Source of the DNA: Eleusine coracana subsp. coracana
Lineage: Eukaryota > Streptophyta > Magnoliopsida > Poales > Poaceae
Reading direction: 5' to 3'
NCBI GenBank assembly: GCA_032690845.1
Contig: CM064424.1
Span: forward strand, 38,887,511 to 38,951,510
DNA length: 64,000 bases
The notes beneath the pieces were generated by a model. That model was not told the origin of the DNA and searched no databases. It saw only the letters and a program-made list of their open reading frames with translations. Position numbers and translations under genes: made by a program. Shown here piece by piece: positions 10,565-22,354 of the stretch (the first letter of the stretch is position 1; every line of letters begins with the position of its first letter).

Positions 10565-11450
10565 AACAGGTAGAATGCGAAGGCTGGGTTCCGAATTAGT
10601 TTCGTGGTCAATGCGGTCCTAAGCTTCCAGTTCCAAGTTGTTGCAGTGGACCTTTCTGCTTAACGCATCGGCGACTACATTAGCCTTGCCGGGATGATAA
10701 TGAATCTCTAGGTTATAATCCTTAATCAGTTCTAGCCATCGTCGCTGTCTCATATTTAGATCAGTCTAGGTGAATATATATTTCAAGCTCATATGGTCTG
10801 TGTAGATGTGCACTAAGTTGCCGAGCAAATAATGCCTCCATATTTTTAGTGCAAGTACAACTGCAGCTAGCTCCAAATCATGGGTTGGATAGTGCTCTTC
10901 ATGCTTCCGTAGCTGTCATGACGCATATGCGATGACACGGCCTTCTTGCATTAGTACACATCCTAGCTCTGTGCCAGACGCATCGCAATATACGTCGAAT
11001 GACTTGGTGATGTCAGGTTGAGCCAGTACTAGGGCAGTTGTCAATAATTTCTTCAGTGTTTGGAATGCCTCCTCACACCTGCTATTCCAATCAAACTTTT
11101 TCTCCTTTTTCAGCAGAACACCTCTGCATTATTCCGCTCGGATCTTGATTTGATGATAACCCGATCGGAGATCAATTTTCAAAAATACCTTAGGCCAACT
11201 AATTGATCAAAAAGGATATCAATTCGTGGTAATGGGTATTTGTTCTTGATGGTAACCTCGTTGAGGGGTCGATAATCAACAACAAGACGCAGAGACTTAT
11301 CCTTCTTCTTCACAAAAACACCTGGACAGCCCCAAGGTGAGGTGCTTGGGCGAATGAATCCCTTTTCCAATAACTCATTCAATTGCTTTTTCAATTCGGC
11401 CAACTCATTCGAGGCCATTTTATAAGGTCGACGAGATAAGAGAAGTTCCT
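10565..11450 (-). pseudogene. Element C: reverse transcriptase/RNase H with the RT active-site core deleted
   Basis: The N-terminal RT part is at 11179-11418 (KKQLNELLEKGFIRPSTSPW, SLRLVVDYRPLNEVTIKNKY). It leads to the motif DLRSGYHQIKIRAE at about 11140. Directly after this the sequence jumps at about 11118-11138 to LLKKEKKFDWNSRCEEAFQ, which belongs after the thumb region. The segment with the catalytic YxDD box is absent, an estimated loss of roughly 380 bp. RNase H follows (YCDASGTELGCVLMQEGRVI, YTDHMSLKYIFT, then KANVVADALSRK) with several stops. This element could not make active RT. Confidence 0.85.
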
Positions 11451-12000
11451 AGTTGTAGCTCTATCTTAAATTCCACTTCACGGTCAGGTGGTAGGCCAGA
11501 GATATCTTCAGCGAATACGTCCGGATACTCGCAAACAACAGGGATGTTCTCGAGCGACTGCCCTTCCAGGTGATGGACAATCAGGGCTTTCGATGAATTG
11601 ATGTTTAGAGAAAGTGTGTCCTCTCCATGCAAAGGGGAGTTGAGGTGAACGATACGGGGCTCGATGTCTAGCATGGCTCTATGGGTTTTCATCCAGAACA
11701 TGCCCAAAATCAAGTCAATTTCCTGGTGGCTAAGCATGGTAAAATCCGTAGGGTAGATTTTCTTATTTATTTCCAAAGGGGCTTTGCATACTATTTGATT
11801 GGCACTAGTTTGCCCAGCGGGGGAACGAATTGTGTAGCACCTTTCTATAGTCTGGGGTTGAAGATTAAGTTTTTACACACACGCTTGGCTAATGAAATTA
11901 TGCGTAGCACCAGAATCAAAAAGTGCAAGGACAGGCTGGCAATAGAGCGAGAGCGTACCGGTCAGCACGAGTTCGCCCTGAGGGATGTCTTCAGCATTGG
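11420..12000 (-). pseudogene. Element C: aspartic protease region
   Basis: Read leftwards from about 12000, the frame contains LFDSGATHNFIS at about 11895-11930, the DSG active site of a Ty3/gypsy protease. A stop codon lies shortly after it. The frame then continues through IDLILGMFWMKTHRAMLDIE to 11420, where a linker to RT begins with another stop. The family role is cutting the Gag-Pol polyprotein. Confidence 0.85.
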
Positions 12001-13141
12001 TGTAGTTCACTTGGGCACCACGAGACGGTGCATTCATAGCCTTGTTCTGATTCTGACGTTGGTTGTTGTTGTTGTTGTTGTTGTTGCACCTTGGTGCAGT
12101 GCAGTTCTTTGCAAAGTGGCCGGTGCGACCACAATTGTAGCAGGGGTAGCTGCTTCCACGGTCAGCAGGTTGTGGAGCGCGAACATCCTAGCCCCCTTGC
12201 TATTGATACGGTGCTCGGTACTGGTTGTTCTGCTATGGGTATGGTGCACGGGGTGGGAAGTTCTGCTGCTATGGCGGCCTTGAGTAATTCTGACCATACG
12301 GTCACCGGTACTGCTGCCGTGGTGATGCCCGGAAACGCTGTCCGATGGGGGAAGTGTAAATCAGATGATGCTTCGCCTGTGGGGCAGCAGGGGCCTTCCT
12401 CTTGCGTTCTTCCTCTTCGACTTGGCGCATAGCACCTTCCTGGACAATAGCAGCATTGACCAGGTCATTGTATGTGCCCGTTGTCTGCCAAGTCAGACGC
12501 TCCTTAAGCGTGGCATTCATCCCACGTAGGAATGTGTATCTCTTCTTCTCCTCTGTATTGACATACTCATTAGCATACTGGGCCAGGTGATTGAAAGCCT
12601 TAGAATACTGGAGGACATTCCTCCCTCCTTGCTTTAGATCCATAAACTCCTGGAACTTCCTTTGCATGAGACCCGCGGGAATGAAATGAGCTTGGAAAGC
12701 AGCCTTGAACTCATTCAACTCAGTGTGACGTCCAGCGGGCAGAGAAGCTTCATAATTGTCCCACCAGGCACTAGCAGAGCCCTGGAGTTGTTGGGCGGTG
12801 AACAAAACCTTCTCGTGTTCTGTGCACTCCAGTAGACCGAACTTAGTTTCGGTCTGACACAACCAATGGTCAGCGTCCATCGGCTCTCTGGCACGCTCAA
12901 AGGTTGGTGGGTGAGTACCCAAAAAATCTGAGTAAGTGCTCTAACGGGGCTGGTTGTTGCGGTTGTTGTGGTTATCTCCACGTCCAGTTAGGTGAGTCGT
13001 GATGTCGACCAACCGACGAAGTAGCTCGGAGTCATTCTGCTGCCTGTTGAGTGCAGCGGCCAGGACTTCAGCTAAGGAAGGCTCAGCATTTGCTCCTTGC
13101 TGAGAGCTCTCCTGATCTTCCTGGTTCCGAGTACGCACCAT
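12001..13141 (-). pseudogene. gag: Element C: Tekay-type gag
   Basis: The start is ATG at 13141 (MVRTRNQEDQESSQQGANAE), the first Met after the leader. A stop at about 12938 separates this N-terminal piece from the capsid part at 12302-12922 (PMDADHWLCQTETKFGLLEC, WWDNYEASLPAGRHTELNEF, FIPAGLMQRKFQEFMDLKQG), a typical retrotransposon-gag core. Further stops follow in a Tyr/Pro/Gln-rich region. An intact zinc knuckle (CYNCGRTGHFAKNC) lies at about 12105-12150 and is followed by eight Asn, then by the protease. The order gag-protease-RT-RNase H-integrase is normal for Ty3/gypsy. Confidence 0.9.
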
Positions 13142-13427
13142 GCTGCAATTTTATACGATTGCACATTAGTTGGTTCTCATAACATTCCATAAAATCACAT
13201 GCATAAAACGTAAATTTGCAAGTGGTACGGTAAATTCTCAGAATGACATCCATCTTCATTGATTCAATCCAGTCTGCATGGTTGTTAAAGGACATCATGA
13301 CACGGTTCCTTGCCTGTATGTGTCGTCGCCTAGTTACGGTATTGCGGACACAACATGCAAGATTCACACTTTTACACCGAACTAGGGATACATATACTAC
13401 ACGACTGTACACAGGGTAGCAAATCAT
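13142..13427 (-). other. Spacer between ORF0-like copy 1 and gag
   Basis: About 290 bp with no convincing coding frame between the first ORF0-like frame and the gag start of element C. I see no other element in it. Confidence 0.5.
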
Positions 13428-14300
13428 CTACTCTTGGCCTAAGTCTTCCGGCTCTTCCGGTTCTTCCTGTTCCATAGGTTCTCCTGGTCCCTCTAGGTCC
13501 ATCATTTCATCGCCATCAGTACCGGCAGGTGCCATCTCCACAGTGTCTTGTTCTCCATACTCTATGAAGATCTTGTCCCAATTCCCTTCAATAGGAAGAT
13601 GGGCAGCCTTGAATGCATTCAGGTCATCTTGAGCCTCAATCATGTCATGCTCAAAATCCGCTGCATCCTGCAAGGCTTGGTCACGTTCTTCTAGAATCGC
13701 TTCCATCTCTTCATTCTTGGCTTGGATTTGCTGGTTCAGTTCTGCAATTTCTTCATCTTTAGCTTGTTTTTCGACCTCAGAATGTCGCAGTGTAGTATAG
13801 AGCACATCCAATCGCCAGCACAAGTTTGTGCACAAAGCGAACGTGGACAGACCATAATACTCTATTATGGGCAGCATAGGATCATGATGGCGGTGGTTCG
13901 GATCAAAGATGAAATCCACATGCCTCATCTATTTGAAGTCCATCACATCATTAATGGGTAGCAAGGCAATGGGTGTTCCAGCCACATCATGCTTGTGGCC
14001 TTCACAGAACCGAGTAAGTGCCTTGAATGCAGCTACATTCCAGGTGGAAGGCAGATCGGTCTCGGTGACACTAAGGGTCCAAGATTTCCATGCGGGGATG
14101 ACGGAGTAATTGGTGAGAACCGCCACATGGATGATACATGAGGAGACTCCATGCTCCTGGAATTCCTTGCCAACATAGGTGGGAGGAGTGGAATATCCGA
14201 ATCTCTAGAGAACTCTCCAAAACAGGTGAATCATTCCGGTGAACTCCAGGCCATCGATAATTTCCCAACCTTGTGGTGGTTGTTCATTGTTCTCAGCCAT
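13428..14300 (-). pseudogene. Element C: ORF0-like frame, copy 1 (coiled coil)
   Basis: A sense-strand reading frame upstream of gag, from ATG at 14300 to 13428, interrupted by one stop near 14207 and a TAG at 13929-13931. The N-terminal part holds FGYSTPPTYVGKEFQEHGVS and ALTRFCEGHKHDVAGTP. The C-terminal part is a strongly charged coiled coil (RHSEVEKQAKDEEIAELNQQ onward) with an acidic Glu-Pro-rich end. Extra ORFs upstream of gag, called ORF0, are reported for some rice chromoviruses such as RIRE3 and RIRE8 (recalled, not checked). Function is unknown. It is homologous to copy 2 at 14555-15483. Confidence 0.75.
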
Positions 14301-14554
14301 CTACAAAGAAAGTACTTTGATTGAGTCAATGAGTACAATTAACTTTGTTGTAACAACAATAGCTACTAATGGTACATCCAATGCACAACGCAAATCATCA
14401 TAGTTTCAATACATGACTCAGAATAGGTGGCCCTCGAGTTACAAAAACATCTCACGCATCAACCCCCAAAGTACAACAACCTCGCGTGGTTCGACAAAAG
14501 TCACCTACCCACTGATCTTGACTACCGAGACTAGGCTATCCTACCCTCATCCTC

Positions 14555-15483
14555 CTAGGTCCTGCCTTGGGCGAGTGCCTCGTAGTCCATGTCAGACTCC
14601 TCGTCCATATCCTCCTGCGGATCCTCCTCCTCTGGTACTGCCAGTGGTGCGAGAGCTGCCTCTAACTGCTGCTGTAGGCCCTGGTTCTCATGAGCCAGGG
14701 TCTCTAGATCCTCTCCCATAAGCACCATCTCGTGTTGTGCAGCTGTCAACTGATGCTGCAAGTGCTCGTTGTGGTTGGCGTGTTGCTGCATAATCATGCC
14801 ATGTCTTTCCACCTCCTGCGCAAGGGTGTCGCACTGTCCAGTCACCTTAGTAACGCAAGTCTCACTCGCCTCAAGAGCAGCGGTCAGTCGCTGAATCTCT
14901 CTCTGCTGTGCATCGACCTGTGTCTGCAGGTCATTCCTCCGAACCCAGACCTGCTCGGCCTCAGCCAGTATGATACTGCTGTGGCTGCTAGCCTCCCCAT
15001 CCAAGTTGAGGAAGTACTCGGAGTAGTAGGACACCCGGTGGTACCCTGCGTGGTATGTCGGGTAGTCGTTGCGGCCAATGCGCCTCACACGCCTCTGCCA
15101 GACCGGGTTGGCCTGGTGCTAGATGGGAATCATCTCAAACGGAGTCCCGGAGAGCGCTGCTGTGTGGCGCCCGCAGAAGTGGGTGAGAGCCCTGTGGGCG
15201 ACTCTCTCCAAGCCCTCACGAAGGCTCCCACAAGTCGCCGTGCTCTCCATACCCGCCATGTCGAGGTCGCGCGGGTGTGTGGGCACGCTGATGTGCACCT
15301 CGGCAAGAGTCATGCCGTGACGACGGATCTCGCGGCCCTTGTAAGAGGGCGGCTCGTCGTAGCCCAACAAGCGTAAGAGGGCGGCTCGTCGTAGCCCAAC
15401 AGTGTAGGAAAGCCACGGTGGTGGAGCCCGGTGGTGTAGTGCCACCCGTGGTGCGAAAGCTCCTCAAAACTATGGTCACCCAT
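14555..15483 (-). pseudogene. Element C: ORF0-like frame, copy 2 (coiled coil)
   Basis: A second, diverged copy of the same kind of protein, starting at ATG 15483 (MGDHSFEELSHHGWHYTTGL). It shares with copy 1 the blocks LGYDEPPSYKGREIRRHGMT (FGYSTPPTYVGKEFQEHGVS in copy 1) and ALTHFCGRHTAALSGTPFEM (ALTRFCEGHKHDVAGTPIAL). A 32-bp tandem duplication at 15341-15404 breaks the frame, and a stop at about 15120 splits it further. The C-terminal half (14555-15088) is a coiled coil with a long Gln/Glu-rich heptad-like stretch and an acidic tail. Function is unknown. Confidence 0.75.
15341..15404. repeat. 32-bp tandem duplication in ORF0 copy 2
   Basis: Two adjacent near-identical copies starting at 15341 and 15373 (GTAAGAGGGCGGCTCGTCGT each). 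32 is not a multiple of three, so the duplication shifts the frame. Confidence 0.92.
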
Positions 15484-16420
15484 CTGGAACATAAACCCAA
15501 TGGTGAGTGCAATGTTCCATGAGAAACAATGCATTTCATATATAGTGCTATGAAATATAGAAACAAAGTTTTTGTTCACATTTTCCAGCCTCAAGGGTCA
15601 ATAATACGGCAATGGGTCTCAAAACAAATTCGGTTTCAGATTGACATAGGCCTAATGTTTTGGCTCTACTGGACCAGGGGGAAACTGGGAAGATGGTGAA
15701 ACCTATTGGAGATGAAAATAGGCTTCCAGGGCTTTCCAGATTGTATTTAAACACCTAAAAATCCAAAATAGAACTTTAGTTATGAATTTTTGAAGTTGGC
15801 AGCTAAAAACATGACAGATTCTTGTTAACCTTGTTATTCAAAATTTTATACTTATTAGGTTTAGAAAATTTTTATTCAGAGGTTGGTGAGCAAGGAGAGA
15901 ACCAAATTTTAGTTTAGTTATAATGGGAAGCATGATGCAAAACCTTCATTTTATTAACCTATCGTTCCTCACAACACAACACCTAACTTGCCGAGACTTA
16001 GCGGCACAGATAATTGGTGACGACCTGCACTCAACACGTAAGTCATACTAAATGTTATACTAACGGTGTTAGCGTACCTGCAGAAGATTCATTGCAGAAA
16101 CAATACATCAAATTTAAAAGAAACTATGAAAAGAAGCACAGTTCTACTAGTAACGATCCATGGAAAAATGATCGCCCCATGATAAGTCACGAGCCAACAG
16201 TGTCTCGTATCCGCCTGCGAGCACAGACACCGATATCACGTGTGTTGGTTAAGAACGCACATACCTTCATTTGAAAAAGCCGTAGATGCAATAATGTAAA
16301 CAATCATAACCCAGGTTAGCTTTGTCACCACCCTACAATCTATAGGGGCAATACTAACATATCCTCACTCGCAACGTTGTGGTTTTTGAAAATATGATTT
16401 ATTTGTTGTATTATCATGGA
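15484..16420 (-). other. Untranslated leader of element C
   Basis: About 940 bp between the primer site and ORF0 copy 2. It is AT-rich and has no supported reading frame on either strand. Confidence 0.6.
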
Positions 16421-16437
16421 CCACGGCTTTGATACCA
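16421..16437 (-). other. Primer-binding site of element C (initiator tRNA-Met type)
   Basis: On minus it reads TGGTATCAAAGCCGTGG, two bases after the LTR end. It is close to the initiator tRNA-Met complement TGGTATCAGAGC. Confidence 0.88.
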
Positions 16438-16439
16438 GC

Positions 16440-19400
16440 TGTGGTGCCCCTCCCCGTAGGATCGAGGTCCCAATGGTGCTGATAACGCAGACACTTGATA
16501 ATACAACATTGGTTCAAATTTAAATTGATTATTACATCAAATAGTTATCAGAGTGCAGCAGAAATAGTACAAGTTCTTGCATTGTTTTGAAACAGCGGAA
16601 GCAAATACGATAAATCTACGAGCTCGACGGAACAACATAGTAATGGTTCATGCCCGAAGAACCATCACTCTAGCATCACACATCATCACTGCGGCGGGAA
16701 GTCGGACTCCCAATGGGCAGTCCAACCCTCAGGGACCTGCATATCCTAGGGCAGCACATCTACAAGTAATTCTACTTTGTCATTACCTGAAAACAACAGT
16801 GGCACAAAGCCTGAGTACTAATTACTCAAGAAGTCTTACCCGTCGGACTTCTAGACATGCAACGGCTCTAATAGGTGGCTTGTTTGAAAAGACTCGCACT
16901 AGGCAACCTATTAGTTCTATCAAATTTTATTCTTCAATTTAATAGTTAACTTCCAATCCAGGTTCAACTATGTGATGATGCAATGACCAAGTGGTACTCA
17001 TTACTACGAGGGACAGCAATTGTAATTGATTTACACCAGCTGGGATAACCTGAGATACACGACACATACGCACCACTTAAGGTCGTATATGGCAACTTTT
17101 CGCAAGGACGAAAAACAACTTGGTCCGGGTCCAGTCTCAGTGAGTGGGCATGCCGTTCTGCCAACAGTACTTCATGGTCTGAACCGCCCACTCCAGCAGC
17201 AGGAGGGTCAACGACCACTATACTGGGTACCGTTCTCATTGCCGCGCTAATGCTACATCAGTTTACTAGTGCCCATAGACTAGCATGTATTCGGTACTGT
17301 TTAATACTTGATAGACTAGCATGTATTCGGTACTGTTCAATACTTGACCAAGGGGCCGACCACGGACGGGTCCTAGGTTTGTCAAGGTAGGGCTACCGCA
17401 GTCAACACCCATGTATTGCTGCAAACCTACACATGCATCTTCCCTGCCTGGTCATAACAGTAAAATAAACTTCTTTTTAGGTTCCTGTTCCAGTGGTCAA
17501 GTTCATTTCTTAGTAACTATATCTATTGCGTCTAGCAATTACTAAGCATAGCGACACAGTACCGATACTACCAAAGTTCTAATGACAGTGGCGTAGGTCA
17601 TTTGGGTATCATGCAAGTGGGTTCCAATTAACTCCTATGACCTAATGCAATAATCACAGACACTAGTAACATTGAAAACTAATAACTTTATAAAATGGCG
17701 AATGAAAACCGGGGCTTGCCTGGATCGATGTTAGTGCTAGCAACTACAACGTCTTGCTCTTGTAGATCTTCTTCATCTTGCTCCGGGTTGTTGTTGCCTA
17801 TATGATAGAATTGAATTGTCGGTATTATCAAAATACCATAGAATGCAATGGTATGATGCTCAACATCTTTAAATGTTGATCATAATTATGTTCTCGAAGC
17901 CATATGCTTCAATGTTCTCGAAGCCATATGCTTCAAAGAAACAAATTAGAGTTTCATCATTTTATGTGTGTTAATCATTTATTTAGGGTTGTTATAGTCC
18001 TTCAAAATAATTAAGCAATTATAATAGTAACCAATTGATTCTGATCTTGAGTGATTTATCATGAACAGGGACATAGATGAATTGTATTTTTACCAATTTA
18101 CAACCTCTGGTTATAATTACTCTAATTACTAGCATTTACTAAAGTAAAATAGTGGTATGAGCAATTAATTTAATTAAGTAAACTTAGGTTTCTGGACTTA
18201 TGTAATTTACTGGGCACAGAGGTTTGTGTGAGTGATTTTTGTGCCAAGTGGTAGGGGCCAATCGATTATAAAATATTTACTAGAATAATTTAATTGAACA
18301 CACTAAATAATTTCCAGAGCCTAAAATAATTCATATTTTTCTAAACCAAAACTTCTGGTGATAGATACTTATGCAATTATTAAGCATGCCAAAAATCAGA
18401 ATTAAATTTGGTTCCTAGAATATCTGATAAATTAATTTGTGTTTGGACAATTAAATGTGTTAACAAAAATAAATATATAGTGACAGTTATTTATTATTTT
18501 AATAAAATAAAGCAATTCTAAATGAACCTAACAAATTTTGTTTGAGCTTCATTAGAGTTAAATTCATTTTACTAGGAGTTTTCAAAGTTTTTAGCACTTT
18601 GTGGCAATTTTTCCTTGTTTTAAGCTGCCACGTAGGCGACACCTCAGCTCCACGTCGGCTACATGTGGGTGCCACGTTGGGTGCCAGTGGGACGCCAGTC
18701 AGCCCACCGTGGGGGTCGCTGAAGCTTGGTCAGAGTTGGGTGGGGTTCGCGAAGTCGGATTCTCACCGGGAGGTAGTCGTCAGCGAGAGGTGGCGGAGCG
18801 GTGGTCTTCGGCGAGGTCGCGAAGAGGGTAGGGGGCACGAAATCGATCGTTGTCTTTCCCTACAGCTTCACAGGGACGAGGGGACCATCGGCATCGCGTC
18901 GGAGTTCATCGATGAGGACTGGAGGTAGGAGCTCGTCGACGGGGTGGCTTGGTTTCACCAGAAATAGGGGCGGCGGCCGGGGAGAAATGGGATGCCGTCG
19001 ACTCCATGGGGGAAAACAAGAAGAAAAAGGGTCAGGTAGGCGCGTAGGTAGTTTGCGCGTGTGAGAGAAAAAGGATGGTCGATGAGACTCACCGGAAGAT
19101 TGAGCACACACAGGGAATTACCGAGTGAGTGGCCTGGGGAGCTAGAGGGGAAATGGACGGTTGCGTGAGTGCTCTAGGCTGGGCTCGGGAAGCAGGGGAG
19201 CAGTGGCAGTCGAGCTCGAGGAATGGGAATGGCGATTGAGCAGAGGGCCGAGGGAGGAAAATGAGAGAGAGCAGGGTGCAGTGGCCGAAGTTATGGTGAT
19301 GCGTGTGAGGCTCGCGGTGTGCTATGATGTTGCGCAGAGGGAAGAGGAGCAAGTGGAGTGCGAGAGCGGGCGGAATTGAAGTCGGCCGGTTGGCCATGGT

Positions 19401-20081
19401 GGCGTGCAGGCAGGAGAAAGATGGCCGTTGGGCGGGCGCCCGGCTGAGAGGACAAGGCAGAGGAGCAGGGGGTGGTAGAGAGGTGGCCAGCGTTGACGCA
19501 CTGTTGCACGCGCGGTTTCGAGGAGAACAGGGCACTGGCGTCGGTAGAGAAGCGGTCGGGAATCGGCTCTGCACCAGTGAGGAAGAAGAAGGAGAGATTT
19601 TGCGTTGCAGCCCTCAAAGTTTTGGATTTCTTACAAACAAGTCTCTGGTCAAAGCTGGTTTTTAATAAATCAAAAAAAATAGCTAGGGATTTCCTAAATT
19701 AGTGAACTTTGGTGGACTGACATTTAAATGGTGGAGAACACTCTGGTAAATTTTATTTGAAATTTGCATAAACATATTTTTAGAATTTATTAAATGCATT
19801 AATTAGTTACTTAAGAATCAATCAATTAATTAAGGGTCTTGCCAAGCAGATAGAATGCCCAATAAATTCATAATATTCTATTTTATTCTTACCAAATTGA
19901 TGATGAAATTATTTGGCATGAGTTGTATTGAAATTTTGAATTGCTTCAATAACTTGGTTGCAGGGTTTTTATTTGCCTAGAATTAAATCAATGATTAGGC
20001 TCCTATCATTTCATGCTATAATAACCATGATTAGTGCTCCTCATATTTGTTAAATTAAGGTGAGACACCTGGGGTGTCACA
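16440..20081 (-). repeat. Complete 5' LTR of element C (3642 bp)
   Basis: It begins (on minus) TGTGACACCCCAGGTGTC at 20081 and ends GGGGCACCACA at 16440, next to the primer site. The first 718 bp match the truncated LTR at 8326-9043, and the whole matches the solo LTR at 33887-37669 on the opposite strand. It carries two local tandem duplications (near 17270-17345 and 17895-17935). The GC-rich ORF-like stretch at 18600-19620 is the promoter-proximal part of the LTR, not a gene. Confidence 0.93.
17269..17346. repeat. Tandem duplication, about 40 bp unit, in element C LTR
   Basis: Two neighbouring copies of TAGACTAGCATGTATTCGGT plus the following TACTGTT(T/C)AATACTTGA. The solo LTR of the same family has a single copy (about 36720-36775), so this duplication is specific to element C. 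Confidence 0.85.
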
Positions 20082-20990
20082 AGAAGTAATAGGATAAAGA
20101 AGGATTCTCTCCTTAGGATTTGTTCACTAGCATGCAACCTTATTCTTATCAACTCGACTGATGACTCTAATATTCTACAAGCCATGGTGGTTTCGTTCAC
20201 CCTGGCTGTCACTACAGAGGCTATTAGCTCCCCACTGGTTTCTTGTACTATGTAATGGGCAAAAGTGTATTGGCCGATACACTAATGAAAAGGATAGATA
20301 GATATACAATTAAGTTCATCACATAGATTAAATTCATCGAGAGAGTATCAATAAGTATGAGAGTTACATGACCAGATCCCCGCACCCGAGAAGACAATAT
20401 GAGACTACTCATTCATCCTTCCGCTAGACATAGCAGAGGGATGAGAAATAGCGCTAGAACACGCACGACCAATCGACGCAAGCATCACGCCAATCGACGT
20501 GACCTCCCTTCTGGTGGATCTCGTCGGTGTTGACCAACCTTCGCCGCCAATATCCTGGAACCCTAGTTCTAATAACTGATTCTCACGATTGCCGTCTCCT
20601 TGGATCCCTCTATTGCCATCCCTGGCTCTTGATAATTATCTTCCTTTTATACTCGGTGGGATTAGGTCAACTTCCATCGACTCTGACTCATATTGGGTTG
20701 GGCCTTCGTCTTTCTTGGACCAGGTCATGTTTTCATCATCTTTTACTTCTGCACCGATTGGTGCGGCATTGGAGCCGATCGGCACAACCCTACATTTGGC
20801 CCATCTTCGTTGTTCTTTAGCCCTTTATCCATAATTGCCATGTTTTACACCTGTTTCCTGCAATTACATCCAAAACAGAACAACTACAAATATATGCAAA
20901 TATGGGGTTAATTGTTAGTCCAAACCACCAAATTAAGACGTAAACATCCCTTTTTGGTAGATAAAATAGGCATCTAGAAACCACCAACAG
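20082..20990 (-). repeat. 3' LTR of element G, truncated by element C
   Basis: Matches the complete LTR of G at 29243-30355 from position 29445 onwards. On minus it starts TGTTGGTGGTTTCTAGATGC at 20990. The last approximately 202 bp are missing because element C (and a deletion) lies to the left. The AGAAG at 20082-20086 sits exactly where the other copy has AGAGG, so it is the likely insertion point of element C. Palindrome pairs lie near 20470 and 20745. Confidence 0.92.
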
Positions 20991-22354
20991 TTCCCTACAC
21001 TCAAATCATTGCTAGTCCTCGAGCAATACAAAATCAATTATGTAACAAGAATCTTCACATCATCTCTCATGCAATTAATCTCAATCATTATTTTTACTTG
21101 TTTTTCCACCACAAAGATTTTCTCTCATCTCCATTTAACCAATCGGCATATCATACTTAAACTTAATCTAATTACCACAAAACCTTTTCAAAAACAATTT
21201 TAGTTCTCCTCAACTCATCTTTAGCATCAAACCTCAAGCATTTGGTCCTCTCTAGATCTCTCAAGTGTATTTCCTTTCCTCTCCTATCTAATCAAGGATT
21301 GTATGTGGATCTTGGAGGGCTATATAACTAAATTAAACCATAAGATTAACCATGTCAACAATGTGCTCAATCATGTCCACTAAGAAAGAATTTTCTTCGG
21401 AAAGAACTTTAATGGAGAATAGGAATGTAGAAAAATGTTTCAATGAGATGGCAAAGAATTAGAAATAATCAGAAAGTTGCTTTCTTTGATGACCCTACTG
21501 CCTCTTAGGGAATATATTTTTTTTTTCTTTATCTCTCTTTTTTTTATATTTTTTCTCTGTGCCGATCGGCGCAACATTGCGCCGGTCAGCGTGGTCTATA
21601 TAGTTTTTTTCTTTTCTCTTTTCTTTCACTCTTTTTCTATTCCCAACATAATTTGCAATTTCTGTCTTGTACCTAGCAGCAGAAATTTTCTGAATTCCCT
21701 TTTATTGAGAGTAGAGGTTGTATCAAGGAGGAGGGAGAAATAAAGATGTACGGTTTCCATGGTAGCAAGGAATTTAAATGGATAAGAATGGCTAGAAGTA
21801 CAGAAATAAACAAATAGATCACCCTGTCCTAACTTGGTCGAAATCATGAGCAAAAAGTTGACAAAGTTACTTACAATCTAATTAGTTCAAATGTGTAGCT
21901 TGCTCTCATTCACTCGGCTATGTAGGCATATTTAGACCTTGCTTTTGCTTTAGCCTATGATGAGTCAAGAAATTTTCACAAATACAAAGCTCAAAAGTTA
22001 AGTGGTAACCAATTAATTCAAGTAATCAACAAATCGATCATCAAAAAGACAAAATAAATAGTATGAGGCACTTTCAATTTGATAATCGACACTAACTTTA
22101 TTAAAGACAATGCAATAATTCAAACTACATAAAAGACCTTGAAGCAACTCTCAACATGACTCATGACTCTCCTAAGCACACACACAAACTTAAATAAACA
22201 CTCATAAGAAAAACAAACAAGAAACTAGACTCAAAAACACTTAAAAACTATGACTAATGGCAAAGCCCTTCCCCCACACTCAAAATTTGCTATGTCCTCA
22301 TTACAAGAGAAGAAACTCAACATACTAATCATTCAGACCATGCCTGTTCAAGAC
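20991..22354 (-). other. 3' noncoding region of element G with weak polypurine tract
   Basis: About 1.36 kb between the last reading frame and the 3' LTR of G, AT-rich and full of stops. GTAGGGAAC directly before the LTR start (20991-20999, minus) is a weak polypurine tract. A palindrome pair (GTGCCGATCGGCGC and partner) is at about 21,558-21,597. Confidence 0.65.

Noticed and set aside
11681..12432. Plus-strand ORFs of 200 and 113 residues
   Set aside because: Antisense shadows of the element C gag and protease; the sense frame carries the zinc knuckle and the DSG motif.
14732..15376. Plus-strand ORF of 214 residues opposite ORF0 copy 2
   Set aside because: The minus strand has the coiled-coil frame homologous to copy 1. 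The plus-strand frame has no homologous partner opposite copy 1.
18542..19665. ORFs of 70-160 residues on both strands
   Set aside because: They are in the element C LTR, homologous to 8326-8620 and to the solo LTR, with low-complexity products.
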